From NCBI GenBank assembly GCA_024275415.1, contig JAJRZD010000034.1:16849-80848 (forward strand): a stretch of DNA of 64,000 nucleotides, read 5' to 3'. The notes under the pieces are model-generated. The model was given only the letters and a program-made list of their open reading frames with translations, was not told the origin of the DNA and searched no databases. Positions 52,859 to 62,331 of the stretch are shown one piece after another (position 1 is the first letter of the stretch; every line of letters begins with the position of its first letter). This DNA is from an archaeon. Lineage in GTDB: Archaea; Asgardarchaeota; Thorarchaeia; Thorarchaeales; Thorarchaeaceae. The translations under genes and the position numbers were made by a program.

Positions 52859-53263
52859 TCATTTCTTCTGAGCCAATGCTATGACATGCCTGTCAAGATC
52901 CGTACCATAAGCAACTCTATCTCCCCAATCCCGCTCTACCACATTACTGACGAGCCGTCCTCCTGCCTGTACCAGTCTTTCTATGGCGCGTTCAAGATTC
53001 TTCACGAACAGGTATAACTCACATCTGGGAATGCCGTTTCCCCGCGAAGGATGCGGCACAGATTCGCCCAGTATCTTTGCTATACCAGTTTCGGGCATCA
53101 GTCCCAAGACGAATGAATTGTCTATCTCAAACATAGTCATTCCCTCGACATCAACTGAAGGCTCTTTCTGCAGAAAAGTGCGATAGAATTCCCTACTTCT
53201 CTCTTGACTTTCCACAAAGAAGATTATCATCGCTTTGACATACCATATCACTATCCCTGTCAT
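52859..53263 (-). CDS. Glyoxalase/bleomycin-resistance (VOC) superfamily protein
   Basis: 134 residues (123 if the internal ATG is used) with F-F-V-E-S-Q-E-R-S-R-E-F-Y near the start, C-E-L-Y-L-F-V-K-N-L-E-R-A-I-E-R-L and W-G-D-R-V-A-Y-G-T-D-L-D at the end, the two beta-alpha-beta repeats of the VOC fold. Its ATG overlaps the stop of the ZIP transporter gene as ATGA, so the two are translationally coupled. The substrate is unknown. Confidence 0.8.
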   Translation of the reverse strand: MTGIVIWYVKAMIIFFVESQERSREFYRTFLQKEPSVDVEGMTMFEIDNSFVLGLMPETGIAKILGESVPHPSRGNGIPRCELYLFVKNLERAIERLVQAGGRLVSNVVERDWGDRVAYGTDLDRHVIALAQKK

Positions 53264-54042
53264 CCGAATATGAACTCAAAGATATTGTCAAGCATCATCA
53301 TGACCACAAAGCCAATCATGGTTCCCCAAGTCGCTGCTCGTGCATTTCCTGCAGCATGGCTTTCAGGCAACATTTCCTCACCCACTACGAATATCATGGC
53401 ACCGGCTGCAAAGGCAAGTCCATATGGCAACAGGAACGATGCGAAGGAAACTATCGATACCCCGATTAGCCCTCCGATAGGCTCAACTAGCCCTGTGAGA
53501 AGTGCCAATCCCGCAGCATATCTTCTAGAATATCCCTCTCGTATCATTGGCGCTGCGACAGCCATCCCCTCAGGGATGTTCTGGAGACCTATTGCTACCG
53601 CAACTGCAAGCCCTTCTGCGATGTCACCAGACCCAAAGGACACACCTACCGCCAGTCCTTCTGGGATATTGTGAATAGTGATTGCTAGAACCAGCAACCA
53701 GACTTTTGCCATCGCGGATGACGGTCCTTCGCGCCCTTTCCCAAAGTGCTCATGGGGGATGTATTTGTCCGCAAGGTGGATGAACACTCCGCCCAACACA
53801 AAGCCGAACGACACTACTGTTATCACCCCGACCCAATCCACGATTAACTCAAGGGCCGGTACAAGTAGACTGAATGCGGAGGCTGCTAGCATGACTCCCG
53901 CTGCCGTCCCAAGCATGATGTCCAGTGTTCTCCGTGAGAAGTTCCCTCCCAGAAGGACGGGTATTGCTCCGATGCCTGTAGCTGTCCCAGCAAGGAGGCT
54001 GGCGAGGATTCCTAACGATATGGGATCTGTGAGCAGCTGCAT
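53260..54042 (-). CDS. ZIP-family metal transporter
   Basis: 260 residues with eight predicted spans. The signature in span 4 is I-T-I-H-N-I-P-E-G-L-A-V-G, and a second Q-N-I-P-E-G-M-A-V lies in span 5; both supply metal ligands. The His-containing loop H-E-H-F-G-K is short. Imports zinc or other divalent metals by family rule. A perfect 20-bp palindrome 120 bp upstream shares half-sites with the FTR1 operators. Confidence 0.9.
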   Translation of the reverse strand: MQLLTDPISLGILASLLAGTATGIGAIPVLLGGNFSRRTLDIMLGTAAGVMLAASAFSLLVPALELIVDWVGVITVVSFGFVLGGVFIHLADKYIPHEHFGKGREGPSSAMAKVWLLVLAITIHNIPEGLAVGVSFGSGDIAEGLAVAVAIGLQNIPEGMAVAAPMIREGYSRRYAAGLALLTGLVEPIGGLIGVSIVSFASFLLPYGLAFAAGAMIFVVGEEMLPESHAAGNARAATWGTMIGFVVMMMLDNIFEFIFG

Positions 54043-54404
54043 GTCATTCTCGCCTCGACCTTTTGGAAACGATGCTAGTGATACCTTATCACCGTTTCTG
54101 TAAAACGTGGAAATCCACTATTTCGTTGCTATCCCGAACGAGTTTCTGACTCCTCAAATATTGTTAGAACACGTGTTCTAACGAACTCTGACACGATTAA
54201 TATTAGCGAAGCGACAAAGTATCAGATTAGGAGTGTGATAGCCATGAACAGCATGATCACATCTACAATCAACACTATGTTAGCAACACCATTCCGCCAT
54301 GTGATACAATGTTGAGATATTGTGTATGGCGTTCTTTGTCACAGAACCTTGATAGAATGCAAAGATACAAAACCATCACTGCTCACTTTCACTGATGGAT
54401 TCGA
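54043..54404. other. Gap with metal-type operator and a tiny ORF
   Basis: 362 bp between divergent genes. It contains the palindrome 54163-54182 and, on the plus strand, a 23-codon ORF from ATG 54244 (M-N-S-M-I-T-S-T-I-N-T-M) with AGGAG upstream. That ORF may be a leader peptide or chance. Confidence 0.4.
54163..54182. promoter_or_regulatory. Perfect palindrome upstream of the ZIP gene
   Basis: GTTAGAACACGTGTTCTAAC is its own reverse complement over all 20 bases. Arms GTTAG/CTAAC are the same as in the two FTR1 operators, with a ten-base instead of a six-base spacer. Likely site of a dimeric metal-responsive repressor. Confidence 0.65.
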
Positions 54405-54902
54405 ATGAGCTCAGATATAGACCGGTTTTCATTGCGCGGTTTTTTGGTTCTCATAATCATTCTACTGATCATCAGTGTGATCGCGTTTGCCCTCTCCAGT
54501 ATAGAGGGCTTTCTCACGGGCATCATCGTCACTTTCATTGGACTTGTCCTCAGTTTCTTCAGAGATGATATCAAGAGAGCAGTGGGGTATGGCAAGAGCA
54601 CTAACGACCCTCAAATAAGGGTCGAGTCAGTCAACATGGCGGAGAAACTGGACAAGAAGATAGCCAAAGAACGGCTCAATCTCGCCAAGCTGGAGTCCAA
54701 GTTCGAAGCAAAGCCCAAGAAGCAAGCAAAACTACGATTTGGCATCGTAGAGGAGGCAACAGCTCTGCTGGTACTCATAGACCAAGCAAAAACTGATGCC
54801 ATTCGAAACGGCAATCCTGCTCTTGCTCAGCATTATGAAGACATGGCATTGGAGATCGAAACAGTTCGCGAACGCTATCAGAACTTATCTCAGGACAGAT
54901 GA
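54405..54902 (+). CDS. Membrane-anchored coiled-coil protein, unknown function
   Basis: 165 residues. Two closely spaced hydrophobic spans (about 11-28, 31-49) are followed by a charged helical domain with heptad-like K-L-D-K-K-I-A-K-E-R-L-N-L-A-K-L-E-S-K-F. No family recognised. It lies divergent from the ZIP gene. Confidence 0.6.
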   Translation: MSSDIDRFSLRGFLVLIIILLIISVIAFALSSIEGFLTGIIVTFIGLVLSFFRDDIKRAVGYGKSTNDPQIRVESVNMAEKLDKKIAKERLNLAKLESKFEAKPKKQAKLRFGIVEEATALLVLIDQAKTDAIRNGNPALAQHYEDMALEIETVRERYQNLSQDR

Positions 54903-55021
54903 TGACAGCTTTCTATGTTGTGCCTTATGAATACAAGCCGCCTTACAGTCAATGGTGTCTACTCAGACATGTCAACCTGATTTCCAACTTTGGGATAACT
55001 ATTCACTATCAGGCGTCTAAA

Positions 55022-55128
55022 TGGTGGGCCCGGGGCGATTTGAACGCCCGACCGTTCCCCTGCCCGATGGGATTCACCGAGCATACAGGTTATGAGCCTG
55101 CTGCTCTACCAAGCTGAGCTACGGGCCC
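55022..55128 (-). tRNA. tRNA with CAT anticodon (Met or Ile2), one variable-loop intron
   Basis: On the minus strand: acceptor GGGCCCG pairs with CGGGCCC, A73 and encoded CCA (55022-55024). D-stem is GCTC/GAGC, anticodon loop C-T-C-A-T-A-A with stem GCAGG/CCTGT, T-stem GGGCG/CGCCC. A 30-nt insert (55054-55083) splits the variable loop A|GGTC at the same place as in tRNA-Lys and folds as TGCTCG/CGGGCA. Acceptor G1-C72 excludes an initiator. The acceptor sequence also suits tRNA-Ile2, whose CAU is modified to agmatidine, so the identity is open. Confidence 0.88.
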
Positions 55129-55409
55129 TATCATTTATGGACAGACGATTTGCTTTGTATTTGGGTTATTAAAGTTACGTCAATGAAATCTGACCATAGA
55201 AGTCTGTATCTTGATTAGTATCTTTGTTCTTGATTCGCTCTTCTTTGTCTTTTGAATTGATAACATATTTATGTTGAAATTAATACTGGTCGTATCATAG
55301 GTATCCGAGTAGGTTATGAAAAGGGCGATGAACTATCGGGAACATTCGGTTCTCCTTCCTATGTAGGTCTTTACAGGAAACGAAGAAATCAGTTTGGGAG
55401 ATATATCAA

Positions 55410-57485
55410 ATGAAACGGATTCTGACACTAGCTGTGACTTTAGGAATTCTCATCCTGTTGGGGGCTATGTATTCGTCCTTGGTTCTTTCCGAGAACATAG
55501 TAATGAAGGAGTACTCGCGTCAAGAGATAGCATCTGACGATAACACATTGGTCTGGGAAACTATAGGCAACCCTCGCTATATGGATCCGCATAACAACTA
55601 TGAGCCATTCGGATCATGGATACACTATAACGTGTATGAAACGCTCTTCACGTACGAGTGGGATTCCCTCGACACAGAGCCAACAGTTCCATTGTTGGCA
55701 GAAGGCCTTGAGATATCAAGTGATGGTTTGATTTACACTTTCACCCTACGCCAAGGCATCACCTTCCATGATGGGACACCATTCAATGCGTCATGTGTGC
55801 AGTACAACTTTGAGAGAATGCTTGGGACATTTGATTCAAATGGTTCCGTTCGGATGGTCGCAGAATCTATCCTTGGTGGGGCTGCAATCAAAGATGCAGT
55901 TGACGCTGGGAACATCCTACTCCATGAAGAGTTATGGAATCAGTGGGTTGTTGACAACAAGGCCGGTACTGGTGCAGTCACCGTCCTCGATGATTACACT
56001 GTCCGTATCAGACTTGCCTATGCTTATGCATCATTCCTATCTGTTATCACATACGAAGTTGGTGCCATAATCAGCCCAACCTTTGTTGAGTCACACGGCG
56101 GTATCATTGTTGGTCAGCATAATGAGTATATTGACGAACACACCTGTGGTACTGGTCCGTACATGCTCGATGAATGGACTCGTAATGAGCGCATTGTTCT
56201 CAAGCGTAACACCAACTACTGGAGAGAATCGCAAGCCCGTCAGCGGTTCCCTTATGCTGGGGCCGTAGACACTGTCATCATCAAGACCAACGAAGATACC
56301 AACAGCAGGATTTTGAACATTCAGACAGGAGTAGCTGATTCAATCTATTGGCCCGTGTCTAATGCATACCAGATATATAACAACGTTTCACCACCGCCAC
56401 TTGAGCAGAATGATGGCACTGTACAGTCATTGAATCCAAACCTTACGGTGTGGGCTAAGTATCCAACCTTCAACATTGCGTCAGTTCACTTCACCATGAG
56501 TGATACGTTGAACGAGCTGACCATTGGAAAAATTGTCGAGAATCCATTCAAGCTGAAGAACGTCAGAAAAGCATTGAGTTGTGCATTCGACTACCAGACA
56601 GCCATTGACGACATCCTCAATGGGTTTGGTGTCCAGGGCCAGGGTCCAATCCCACATGGGATGTTCGGACACAACGACAGTGCACTCGTCTATCCCTATA
56701 ACTTGGACAAGGCTATATATTACTGGAACAAGGCGATGTATGATGATGATTTAGACTCAACTCTTGAGAACAACTCATACCGTCTGGTGTTATACTATAA
56801 CAGCGGTAATGATGCACGTAGGAAGATCATGAACTTGCTCAGGGATGGCATTGAGAATATGCTTGCATTGCCCGAAACAGTTCAGCCAAGTCAACCACTT
56901 AGCATAGATGTCCAAGGCATTGAGTGGTCTACATATATCCATGAGATCATCAACGGCCGGGTTGGTGTTTGGGTGTTCGGTTTGGCTCCAGAATATGCAG
57001 ACCCACACAACTACGTTTGGAACTACGTCAAGAGTACCGGTACCTATGCCTACTGGGCTCGCTTAGGTGTTTCTCCCGGCTGGGATGCAGTGACTGTCGA
57101 CGGTTGGATTGATGCGGCTACAAAGAGTCAGGGTGTGCAAGAACGTGTCGATCTCTATGGGAAGATACAAGATGCCATCATTGAACACGCTGCGTACATT
57201 TGGGTCTGGCAACGTTCCACTCTACACGTATCCCGATCTGGTATTCAGAATATCCAATACGGTGTCAATCCACTGCATGGCACCTATTTCTATCATTGCT
57301 GGGATGTGAGTGCTATAACTCCTACTGAAACTACCGACACATCTTTCACGCCACAGATTCCTGACCTTCTTACAATCTCAAACATCATAACTATTGGCTC
57401 ATCTGTGTTCATTCTAGTTGTCATAGTTCTTATTATTCGTGGAAGGCAAGAACACGGGATGTATAATGCAGCAACCACATACTGA
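55410..57485 (+). CDS. ABC transporter solute-binding protein, family 5 (peptide-type)
   Basis: 691 residues. A signal sequence (hydrophobic 5-25) is followed by an SBP_bac_5 fold with R-Y-M-D-P-H-N-N-Y, V-P-L-L-A-E-G-L-E-I-S-S-D-G-L-I-Y-T-F-T-L-R-Q-G-I-T-F-H-D-G-T-P and W-T-R-N-E-R-I-V-L-K-R-N-T-N-Y-W. A C-terminal membrane span (about 660-680) anchors it outside the cell. Family members bind oligopeptides, dipeptides or sugars. No permease or ATPase gene adjoins it. It lies between the tRNA(CAT) gene and its decayed copy. Confidence 0.9.
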   Translation: MKRILTLAVTLGILILLGAMYSSLVLSENIVMKEYSRQEIASDDNTLVWETIGNPRYMDPHNNYEPFGSWIHYNVYETLFTYEWDSLDTEPTVPLLAEGLEISSDGLIYTFTLRQGITFHDGTPFNASCVQYNFERMLGTFDSNGSVRMVAESILGGAAIKDAVDAGNILLHEELWNQWVVDNKAGTGAVTVLDDYTVRIRLAYAYASFLSVITYEVGAIISPTFVESHGGIIVGQHNEYIDEHTCGTGPYMLDEWTRNERIVLKRNTNYWRESQARQRFPYAGAVDTVIIKTNEDTNSRILNIQTGVADSIYWPVSNAYQIYNNVSPPPLEQNDGTVQSLNPNLTVWAKYPTFNIASVHFTMSDTLNELTIGKIVENPFKLKNVRKALSCAFDYQTAIDDILNGFGVQGQGPIPHGMFGHNDSALVYPYNLDKAIYYWNKAMYDDDLDSTLENNSYRLVLYYNSGNDARRKIMNLLRDGIENMLALPETVQPSQPLSIDVQGIEWSTYIHEIINGRVGVWVFGLAPEYADPHNYVWNYVKSTGTYAYWARLGVSPGWDAVTVDGWIDAATKSQGVQERVDLYGKIQDAIIEHAAYIWVWQRSTLHVSRSGIQNIQYGVNPLHGTYFYHCWDVSAITPTETTDTSFTPQIPDLLTISNIITIGSSVFILVVIVLIIRGRQEHGMYNAATTY

Positions 57486-57572
57486 GAGGATTCTTTCCTG
57501 CATCAACTACATACTAGGGACACTTGATTAGTTTAGGACTGAGAAGATGTGAAATGAATCGGGACGCTGATA

Positions 57573-57675
57573 GACTCCGGAACGACTTGAAAACCAGACT
57601 GTTCTCCTGCTCAAAGGAATGCATCAAGCATACAGGTCATAAGCCTGCTGCTCCACCAAGCTAGGTAACAAATCG
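57573..57675 (-). pseudogene. Decayed full-length copy of the tRNA(CAT) gene, intron included
   Basis: Aligns without gaps to the gene at 55022-55128 over 103 positions; I count about 73 identities. The 30-nt intron position is retained (57601-57630). The anticodon stem and D-loop are best preserved; both acceptor strands and the T-stem no longer pair. The anticodon now reads TAT. No CCA follows. Same orientation as the intact gene, about 2.5 kb away. Confidence 0.8.
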
Positions 57676-57833
57676 TGCCAGAAACTCAGTGAACTGCTGA
57701 GAACATATTTTTTCAAAATCCGATATGGAATATGTCCATGGACTGCGAATATGCCCCCGTCTTACTCGTTCTTTTGTTCTGACTTTAAATTATCATGATA
57801 TGATGACCCCTAGACGATGGAGCTCTGTGTAAA

Positions 57834-58193
57834 GTGATATTCCTCTTCACCTCTAGGAAATGTACGTGGTGCGAAGCAGTCAAGAGGATGTTAGAAGAGG
57901 AGTCCGAGCATTTCATCACATCTCCAATTTATGAGGTCGATATCGAACACCATAAGCACATTGCAGATGCATACGGAATCGCTGTGGTTCCTACTCTGAT
58001 ATCTGGAAATCACTCGATCTCGGGCTTGCCCTCTTCTTCCGACCTCAGAGCTTTTCTCATGCAATCATTTTCCACGCTCTCTCCAGCCACTCATGAGAAT
58101 AATCGAGGAGGTGTCCTTGGAAATCTGCAACAACTCTTGAAAGAGCAACGGACAATCCCGAATGAAGAACTTGTTTCCCCTCTAAAGAATTGA
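57834..58193 (+). CDS. Glutaredoxin/thioredoxin-like protein
   Basis: 119 residues from a GTG start. M-I-F-L-F-T-S-R-K-C-T-W-C carries the CxxC redox site (Cys10, Cys13), and V-V-P-T-L-I-S-G has the cis-proline of the thioredoxin fold. The C-terminal 40 residues are a charged extension of unknown role. The redox partner is not evident nearby. Confidence 0.75.
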   Translation: MIFLFTSRKCTWCEAVKRMLEEESEHFITSPIYEVDIEHHKHIADAYGIAVVPTLISGNHSISGLPSSSDLRAFLMQSFSTLSPATHENNRGGVLGNLQQLLKEQRTIPNEELVSPLKN

Positions 58194-58342
58194 ATTTTGA
58201 ATCGGTACTCCTACACAATCTATAAAAACAGAACAGGAATTGCACCACCCGTAAGGGATTGAACGAGAAGAATCCGGCTATGAACGATATTTCTGCAAGC
58301 ACTAATTCTTCTCGTACCTGTTTGACAGCACGGATAAACGAA

Positions 58343-58420
58343 GCCCCGATAGTGTAGTCCGGCCCAGCATAAGGGACTTTCGATTCCTTGACCCGGGTTC
58401 GAATCCCGGTCGGGGCACCA
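58343..58420 (+). tRNA. tRNA-Glu(TTC)
   Basis: Acceptor GCCCCGA pairs with TCGGGGC; encoded A73-CCA ends at 58420. Anticodon stem AGGGA/TTCCT encloses C-T-T-T-C-G-A (anticodon TTC). T-arm CCGGG-TTCGAAT-CCCGG is perfect. No intron, unlike the other three tRNA genes here. Confidence 0.95.
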
Positions 58421-58546
58421 TTCTTTCTCCATTTGTCCATTCTAGGATGCAAACGTTATCACTAGTGATGATTAAGCATGAGGGACTTTTGCATCATTGC
58501 TAGAAATCAAGCTTCGTACGAAGAACATAGCACTTGGATCTTTCAC

Positions 58547-59413
58547 CTAGTCCAGTATCACGCGCATATTGAAGTCTGCGGCTTTATAGGAGTGAGTCAA
58601 CGCGCCGGACGAGATGATGTCCACACCACTTGAGGCATATTCTACGATGTTATCTTCATCCATCCCTCCAGACGCTTCCAATAGCACCTTCTCCCGAAGG
58701 TTTTTCTTCTTGAGGTCTTGAACGAATCGCTTGATATCGTCTGGGGTAAAATTATCGAGCAGGATAATGTCTGCTCCTGCAATGATTGCTTCGAGTCCTT
58801 CTTCCATGCTCCTTGCCTCACAAGATATCTTCTTCGAAAACGATACCGCTCTCTTTGCCATCTGCACGGCTTTTGTGACTCCTCCCACTGCGTCCACATG
58901 ATTGTTCTTTATCAGGATCATATCGTCTAGGGCATATCTATGTGGATCGCCTCCCCCAATTTTGACAGCGCGTTTCTCAAAGTATCGAAAACCAGGAGTG
59001 GTCTTGCGAGTTGCAGCAATAATGATGTCTGGGTTTACGGCTCGGCATTTCGTGACCATGTTGTATGTCTTAGTAGCAATCCCGCTCATCCTTTGGATAA
59101 TGTTAAGGCTCAACCTTTCAATTACAAGGAGTGTTTTCACGGGGCCATGGATGCGGATGACCGCTTGTCTTGGCTCTACCCAGTTCCCTTCGAATGCGAG
59201 CACTTCACAACTGAGGTCATGCATCTCTGCAATTGCCACTACTTCCTCGATTCCTGCCAGTATCGATTTTCCCTTCGAGAAGATGGTCGCTGTCGCCTCC
59301 CCTCTAAGCGGTTCCATAGCGTCCGTTGTGATGTCCCCTGAGCGGACATCCTCTTTCAGGAAGTCTTCAAGTCGTTCAATGATTTCTGGGGGGACTCTGT
59401 TCAGTTTTCGCAT
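58547..59413 (-). CDS. nadC: Nicotinate-nucleotide pyrophosphorylase (quinolinate phosphoribosyltransferase)
   Basis: About 288 residues. D-V-R-S-G-D-I-T-T-D-A near the start, then E-R-L-S-L-N-I-I-Q-R-M-S-G-I-A-T, A-T-R-K-T-T-P-G-F-R and L-L-D-N-F-T-P-D-D are NadC landmarks. It converts quinolinate and PRPP to nicotinate mononucleotide. ATG 59413 lies 4 bp after the AMMECR1 stop; the longer ORF start at 59449 would overlap that gene. Confidence 0.94.
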   Translation of the reverse strand: MRKLNRVPPEIIERLEDFLKEDVRSGDITTDAMEPLRGEATATIFSKGKSILAGIEEVVAIAEMHDLSCEVLAFEGNWVEPRQAVIRIHGPVKTLLVIERLSLNIIQRMSGIATKTYNMVTKCRAVNPDIIIAATRKTTPGFRYFEKRAVKIGGGDPHRYALDDMILIKNNHVDAVGGVTKAVQMAKRAVSFSKKISCEARSMEEGLEAIIAGADIILLDNFTPDDIKRFVQDLKKKNLREKVLLEASGGMDEDNIVEYASSGVDIISSGALTHSYKAADFNMRVILD

Positions 59414-59417
59414 TATT

Positions 59418-60059
59418 CTAACACCTAGGATGGCTTGGATTTCGCACAATGTTGCCTCGTGGTTCTACCTCGCCGAATATCTCTGCTTGGAATGCCATAA
59501 ACTCTGTGCTCTTGTCTTTCCATGCATTGATTGGAAGTCCTGCCTTATTGCAGGTGTGTTCTAAGAACTCTCTGACATCCCATTGCCATTCTACAGGAAC
59601 CTGTGGTAGCAACAGCCCTCTGAACATACCTCTCGATACGATCAGCCCGTCCCTACCTATTTTGACCAGTTGAAGAAGTTCTTTTGGGTCAGAGTATTCT
59701 AGTTTTCGTGGTGGTGTGAGAACACTGCATTCGACAACAATGCTGTCAAGTTCCTTCTCAATTACATGTGGGAACCGAGGGTCGTTGACTGCTGCATCAA
59801 TGGCAGAGTCGATTGTTGCCTCGACAAGAGGTTGGGTGGGATAGGGACGCCCGATACACCCCCTCAGCCTAACATGCTCTCCTATGACCGAATTAAGTGT
59901 CACAAAAATCCCTGATTTCTCTTTCAGGTGTGCTGGTGTATCCGAGGGGACATCTATCTTAGTCCCCTTTCCAACATATGTGTCCATGGCGTTCCTTGCA
60001 AGCCGAACAAGGAAGACACCATCTTCATCTGAATATGTGCTTATCACCGGAATCAACAT
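59418..60059 (-). CDS. AMMECR1-domain protein
   Basis: 213 residues. The near-invariant L-R-G-C-I-G-R-P is near residue 69, with V-N-D-P-R-F-P and G-L-L-L-P-Q-V-P-V-E-W. This family is universal in archaea and eukaryotes; its biochemical role is not established. Located between pyrC and nadC on the same strand with short gaps, probably one transcript. Confidence 0.9.
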   Translation of the reverse strand: MLIPVISTYSDEDGVFLVRLARNAMDTYVGKGTKIDVPSDTPAHLKEKSGIFVTLNSVIGEHVRLRGCIGRPYPTQPLVEATIDSAIDAAVNDPRFPHVIEKELDSIVVECSVLTPPRKLEYSDPKELLQLVKIGRDGLIVSRGMFRGLLLPQVPVEWQWDVREFLEHTCNKAGLPINAWKDKSTEFMAFQAEIFGEVEPRGNIVRNPSHPRC

Positions 60060-60082
60060 CCATTACATCCATGCAGCAGCGA

Positions 60083-61417
60083 TTATGTGTTTCGGGGGCG
60101 AATTAAGGGGCGGACAGGCACAGTCCCGACACTTCCAGGTCCTACAAGGAATTTTCCATCCTCATACACAGGATTCCCTCCGATAATAGTTACGACGGGC
60201 CGTGCATTGACAGTCTTCCCCTCGAAGGGTGTGACTTTTGCCTTAGACTGAAACTTCTTGCCTTCAATTGGATAGGATTCTCTTGCGACTACAATGACAT
60301 CTGCATCATACCCTTTGCTAAGAACCCCTTTGCCTAGTAAGCCGAGCAGGTTCGCGGGCCCTGAACTACACATTCGCAAGTACTCGACCCATGAAAATCG
60401 TCCCTCGAATACTTCTGTGAGCATCAATGGGACAATTGTTTCCAATCCGGGAATGCCTGATTTGGCATTGATGAATGAGGTCATCTTCTCTCCGAGGGTA
60501 TGCGGTGCATGATCTGACGCGACAACATCAATCCCGCACTTGCAAAGGGCATCCCTCAAAGCCTGATTGTCTTGGGGGGTACGGAGAGGAGGGAGCATCT
60601 TCGCGGTTCCGTCTTCATGGCTGAAATCCGCATCTGAGAGGAAGAGATGATGTGGTGTGGTCTCTGCGGTGAGCCTATCCTCCGCCCTGTTGTCAATAAT
60701 CATCTTTGCAGAAGCAGCGCAGCTGACATGACATACATGCAGTCTACCACCTACCTCCTTGTGTATCCTGATGAACTGGGATATCGACTCGACCTCACTA
60801 TCACATGAATGGGTTTCGAGATAATGCTCGACACTCCGTACCTTCACCATAGGTTGTGCGGAATCTGGATGGAATAGCAGTGGCAACCTCATCTCATTTG
60901 CCAGCTTCAAGCTTTCTTCGATCCGCTTCAGATTGAAGGTACTCCCATCCAATGGCGCATGCGGATACACCTTCAACCCTAATACATCAATTTTGGTGCT
61001 TGCATGGAATCTCTCGGACTCTGCAGGTATTCCAGCGTAAAAACCGACATTGACATGTCTTCCTTGCCGTGCCCGTTCTATCTTCATGTCAAGCACTTCT
61101 CTGGTCAGGACTGGCGGCTGTGAATTTGGCATGTCAACCACTGTGGTGACTCCTCCAGCGGCAGCAGAGCGTGTACCACTGATATAATCCTCCTTATCAG
61201 GTTGTTCGAGGTCTCTAAGGTGGACATGGATATCAATGACGCCTGGCAGTATGTATCTGCCATCACAGTCAATGGTCTTTTCAGCCCTCGGTTCCATACC
61301 TCTCTCATATATTCCTTCTATCTTACCAGTCCGTATTGCCACTGACCTTCGCTTCTCTCTTCCCTCGACTATGACGATGCCATTTCTAAGTAAGAGATCG
61401 ACTGACACTTTTACCAT
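60083..61417 (-). CDS. pyrC: Dihydroorotase
   Basis: 444-residue amidohydrolase. Metal ligands are D-I-H-V-H-L-R-D (about 61-68), the later single His residues in H-V-C-H-V-S-C-A, and A-S-D-H-A-P-H-T. G-G-V-T-T-V-V-D-M-P-N-S-Q-P-P is typical of class I dihydroorotase/allantoinase. It cyclises carbamoyl-aspartate in pyrimidine synthesis; allantoinase is the main alternative. First gene of the pyrC-AMMECR1-nadC run. Confidence 0.9.
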   Translation of the reverse strand: MVKVSVDLLLRNGIVIVEGREKRRSVAIRTGKIEGIYERGMEPRAEKTIDCDGRYILPGVIDIHVHLRDLEQPDKEDYISGTRSAAAGGVTTVVDMPNSQPPVLTREVLDMKIERARQGRHVNVGFYAGIPAESERFHASTKIDVLGLKVYPHAPLDGSTFNLKRIEESLKLANEMRLPLLFHPDSAQPMVKVRSVEHYLETHSCDSEVESISQFIRIHKEVGGRLHVCHVSCAASAKMIIDNRAEDRLTAETTPHHLFLSDADFSHEDGTAKMLPPLRTPQDNQALRDALCKCGIDVVASDHAPHTLGEKMTSFINAKSGIPGLETIVPLMLTEVFEGRFSWVEYLRMCSSGPANLLGLLGKGVLSKGYDADVIVVARESYPIEGKKFQSKAKVTPFEGKTVNARPVVTIIGGNPVYEDGKFLVGPGSVGTVPVRPLIRPRNT

Positions 61418-61446
61418 CGCCTATGAGGCGAACTCTTTCTGAAGAG

Positions 61447-62265
61447 TCACTCTTCTTTCTTAGGAACCTTAAATTTGTTAGCTGCAAACCCAGTGAAGTC
61501 TGTTGTGCTTATGATTCCTATGAGACTATTGCCCTCGCCGACTACAGGCAAAGCATTGAGATCCGCATCCAGCATCATCTTTGCTGCTTCTGCAATGGAC
61601 GCTCCTTGTTGGACAAGTGGTGGCTGCTGAATCATCGCATCTACTACACGCAATTGCCTGATTTGGTTCGCCCTATATTTGTCCGGCACCTCTGAGCTGA
61701 AGCGAGCCATTGCTTTTGCAACGGTCTTTTCGGTAAGCAGTCCAAGGACACGTCGTCCATCAAGCACAGGCATGCCTGAGAAACCGGCATTTAACATCTC
61801 CAATCTTGCTTTGATGAGCCGTTCGGCAGGATTGGCAGTCAGGAGGCCTTTCGTAGTCATTATCTCATCCACTTTGACATCGGTGAATCTATCCATGAGG
61901 GCTGTGATGTTTCGTTTTGTGATTATCCCAACCAACTTACCTTCCTTGTCAATGACGGGACATCCACTCATCCCCCGTTCCAACATCAGGCTAGCGACAT
62001 CAGTTAGCTCATCTGTGTCATTTACTGTAATCACAATGTCACTCATAGCGCTTGATACGTGAAGTCGTCCAATCGAAACTGCAACCACCTTACTTACACT
62101 AAGCCTATCTGCAATATCCGCGTAGGTAAGAATTCCAGTTACTTCTCCGTCCTGAACAACGACCAACCGTTCGCAGTTTTTTTTCTCCATCAATTCCATC
62201 GCATAAGACAGCCTTTGATCCTTATCGATGGTTATTGGTTCAACCATGATCTGACTTACTTCCAT
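61447..62265 (-). CDS. Protein of four CBS domains
   Basis: 272 residues made of four CBS motifs (each with the G-x-I-T or G-I-I-S-x-x-D pattern) and nothing else. CBS pairs bind adenine nucleotides and usually regulate a partner. The start lies about 67 bp downstream of a second CBS gene. Partner unknown. Confidence 0.85.
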   Translation of the reverse strand: MEVSQIMVEPITIDKDQRLSYAMELMEKKNCERLVVVQDGEVTGILTYADIADRLSVSKVVAVSIGRLHVSSAMSDIVITVNDTDELTDVASLMLERGMSGCPVIDKEGKLVGIITKRNITALMDRFTDVKVDEIMTTKGLLTANPAERLIKARLEMLNAGFSGMPVLDGRRVLGLLTEKTVAKAMARFSSEVPDKYRANQIRQLRVVDAMIQQPPLVQQGASIAEAAKMMLDADLNALPVVGEGNSLIGIISTTDFTGFAANKFKVPKKEE

Positions 62266-62331
62266 TATAACAACCTCCTTGTGGTATTACTGTTGCACCT
62301 TCTGCTATAATACGGTTTGGAAAGAGTCCTT

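Noticed and set aside
58057-58452. Minus-strand frame over tRNA-Glu
   Set aside because: It runs antisense through a certain tRNA and the glutaredoxin-like gene; the residue pattern R-D-S-N-P-G is the usual artefact of translating a tRNA antisense.
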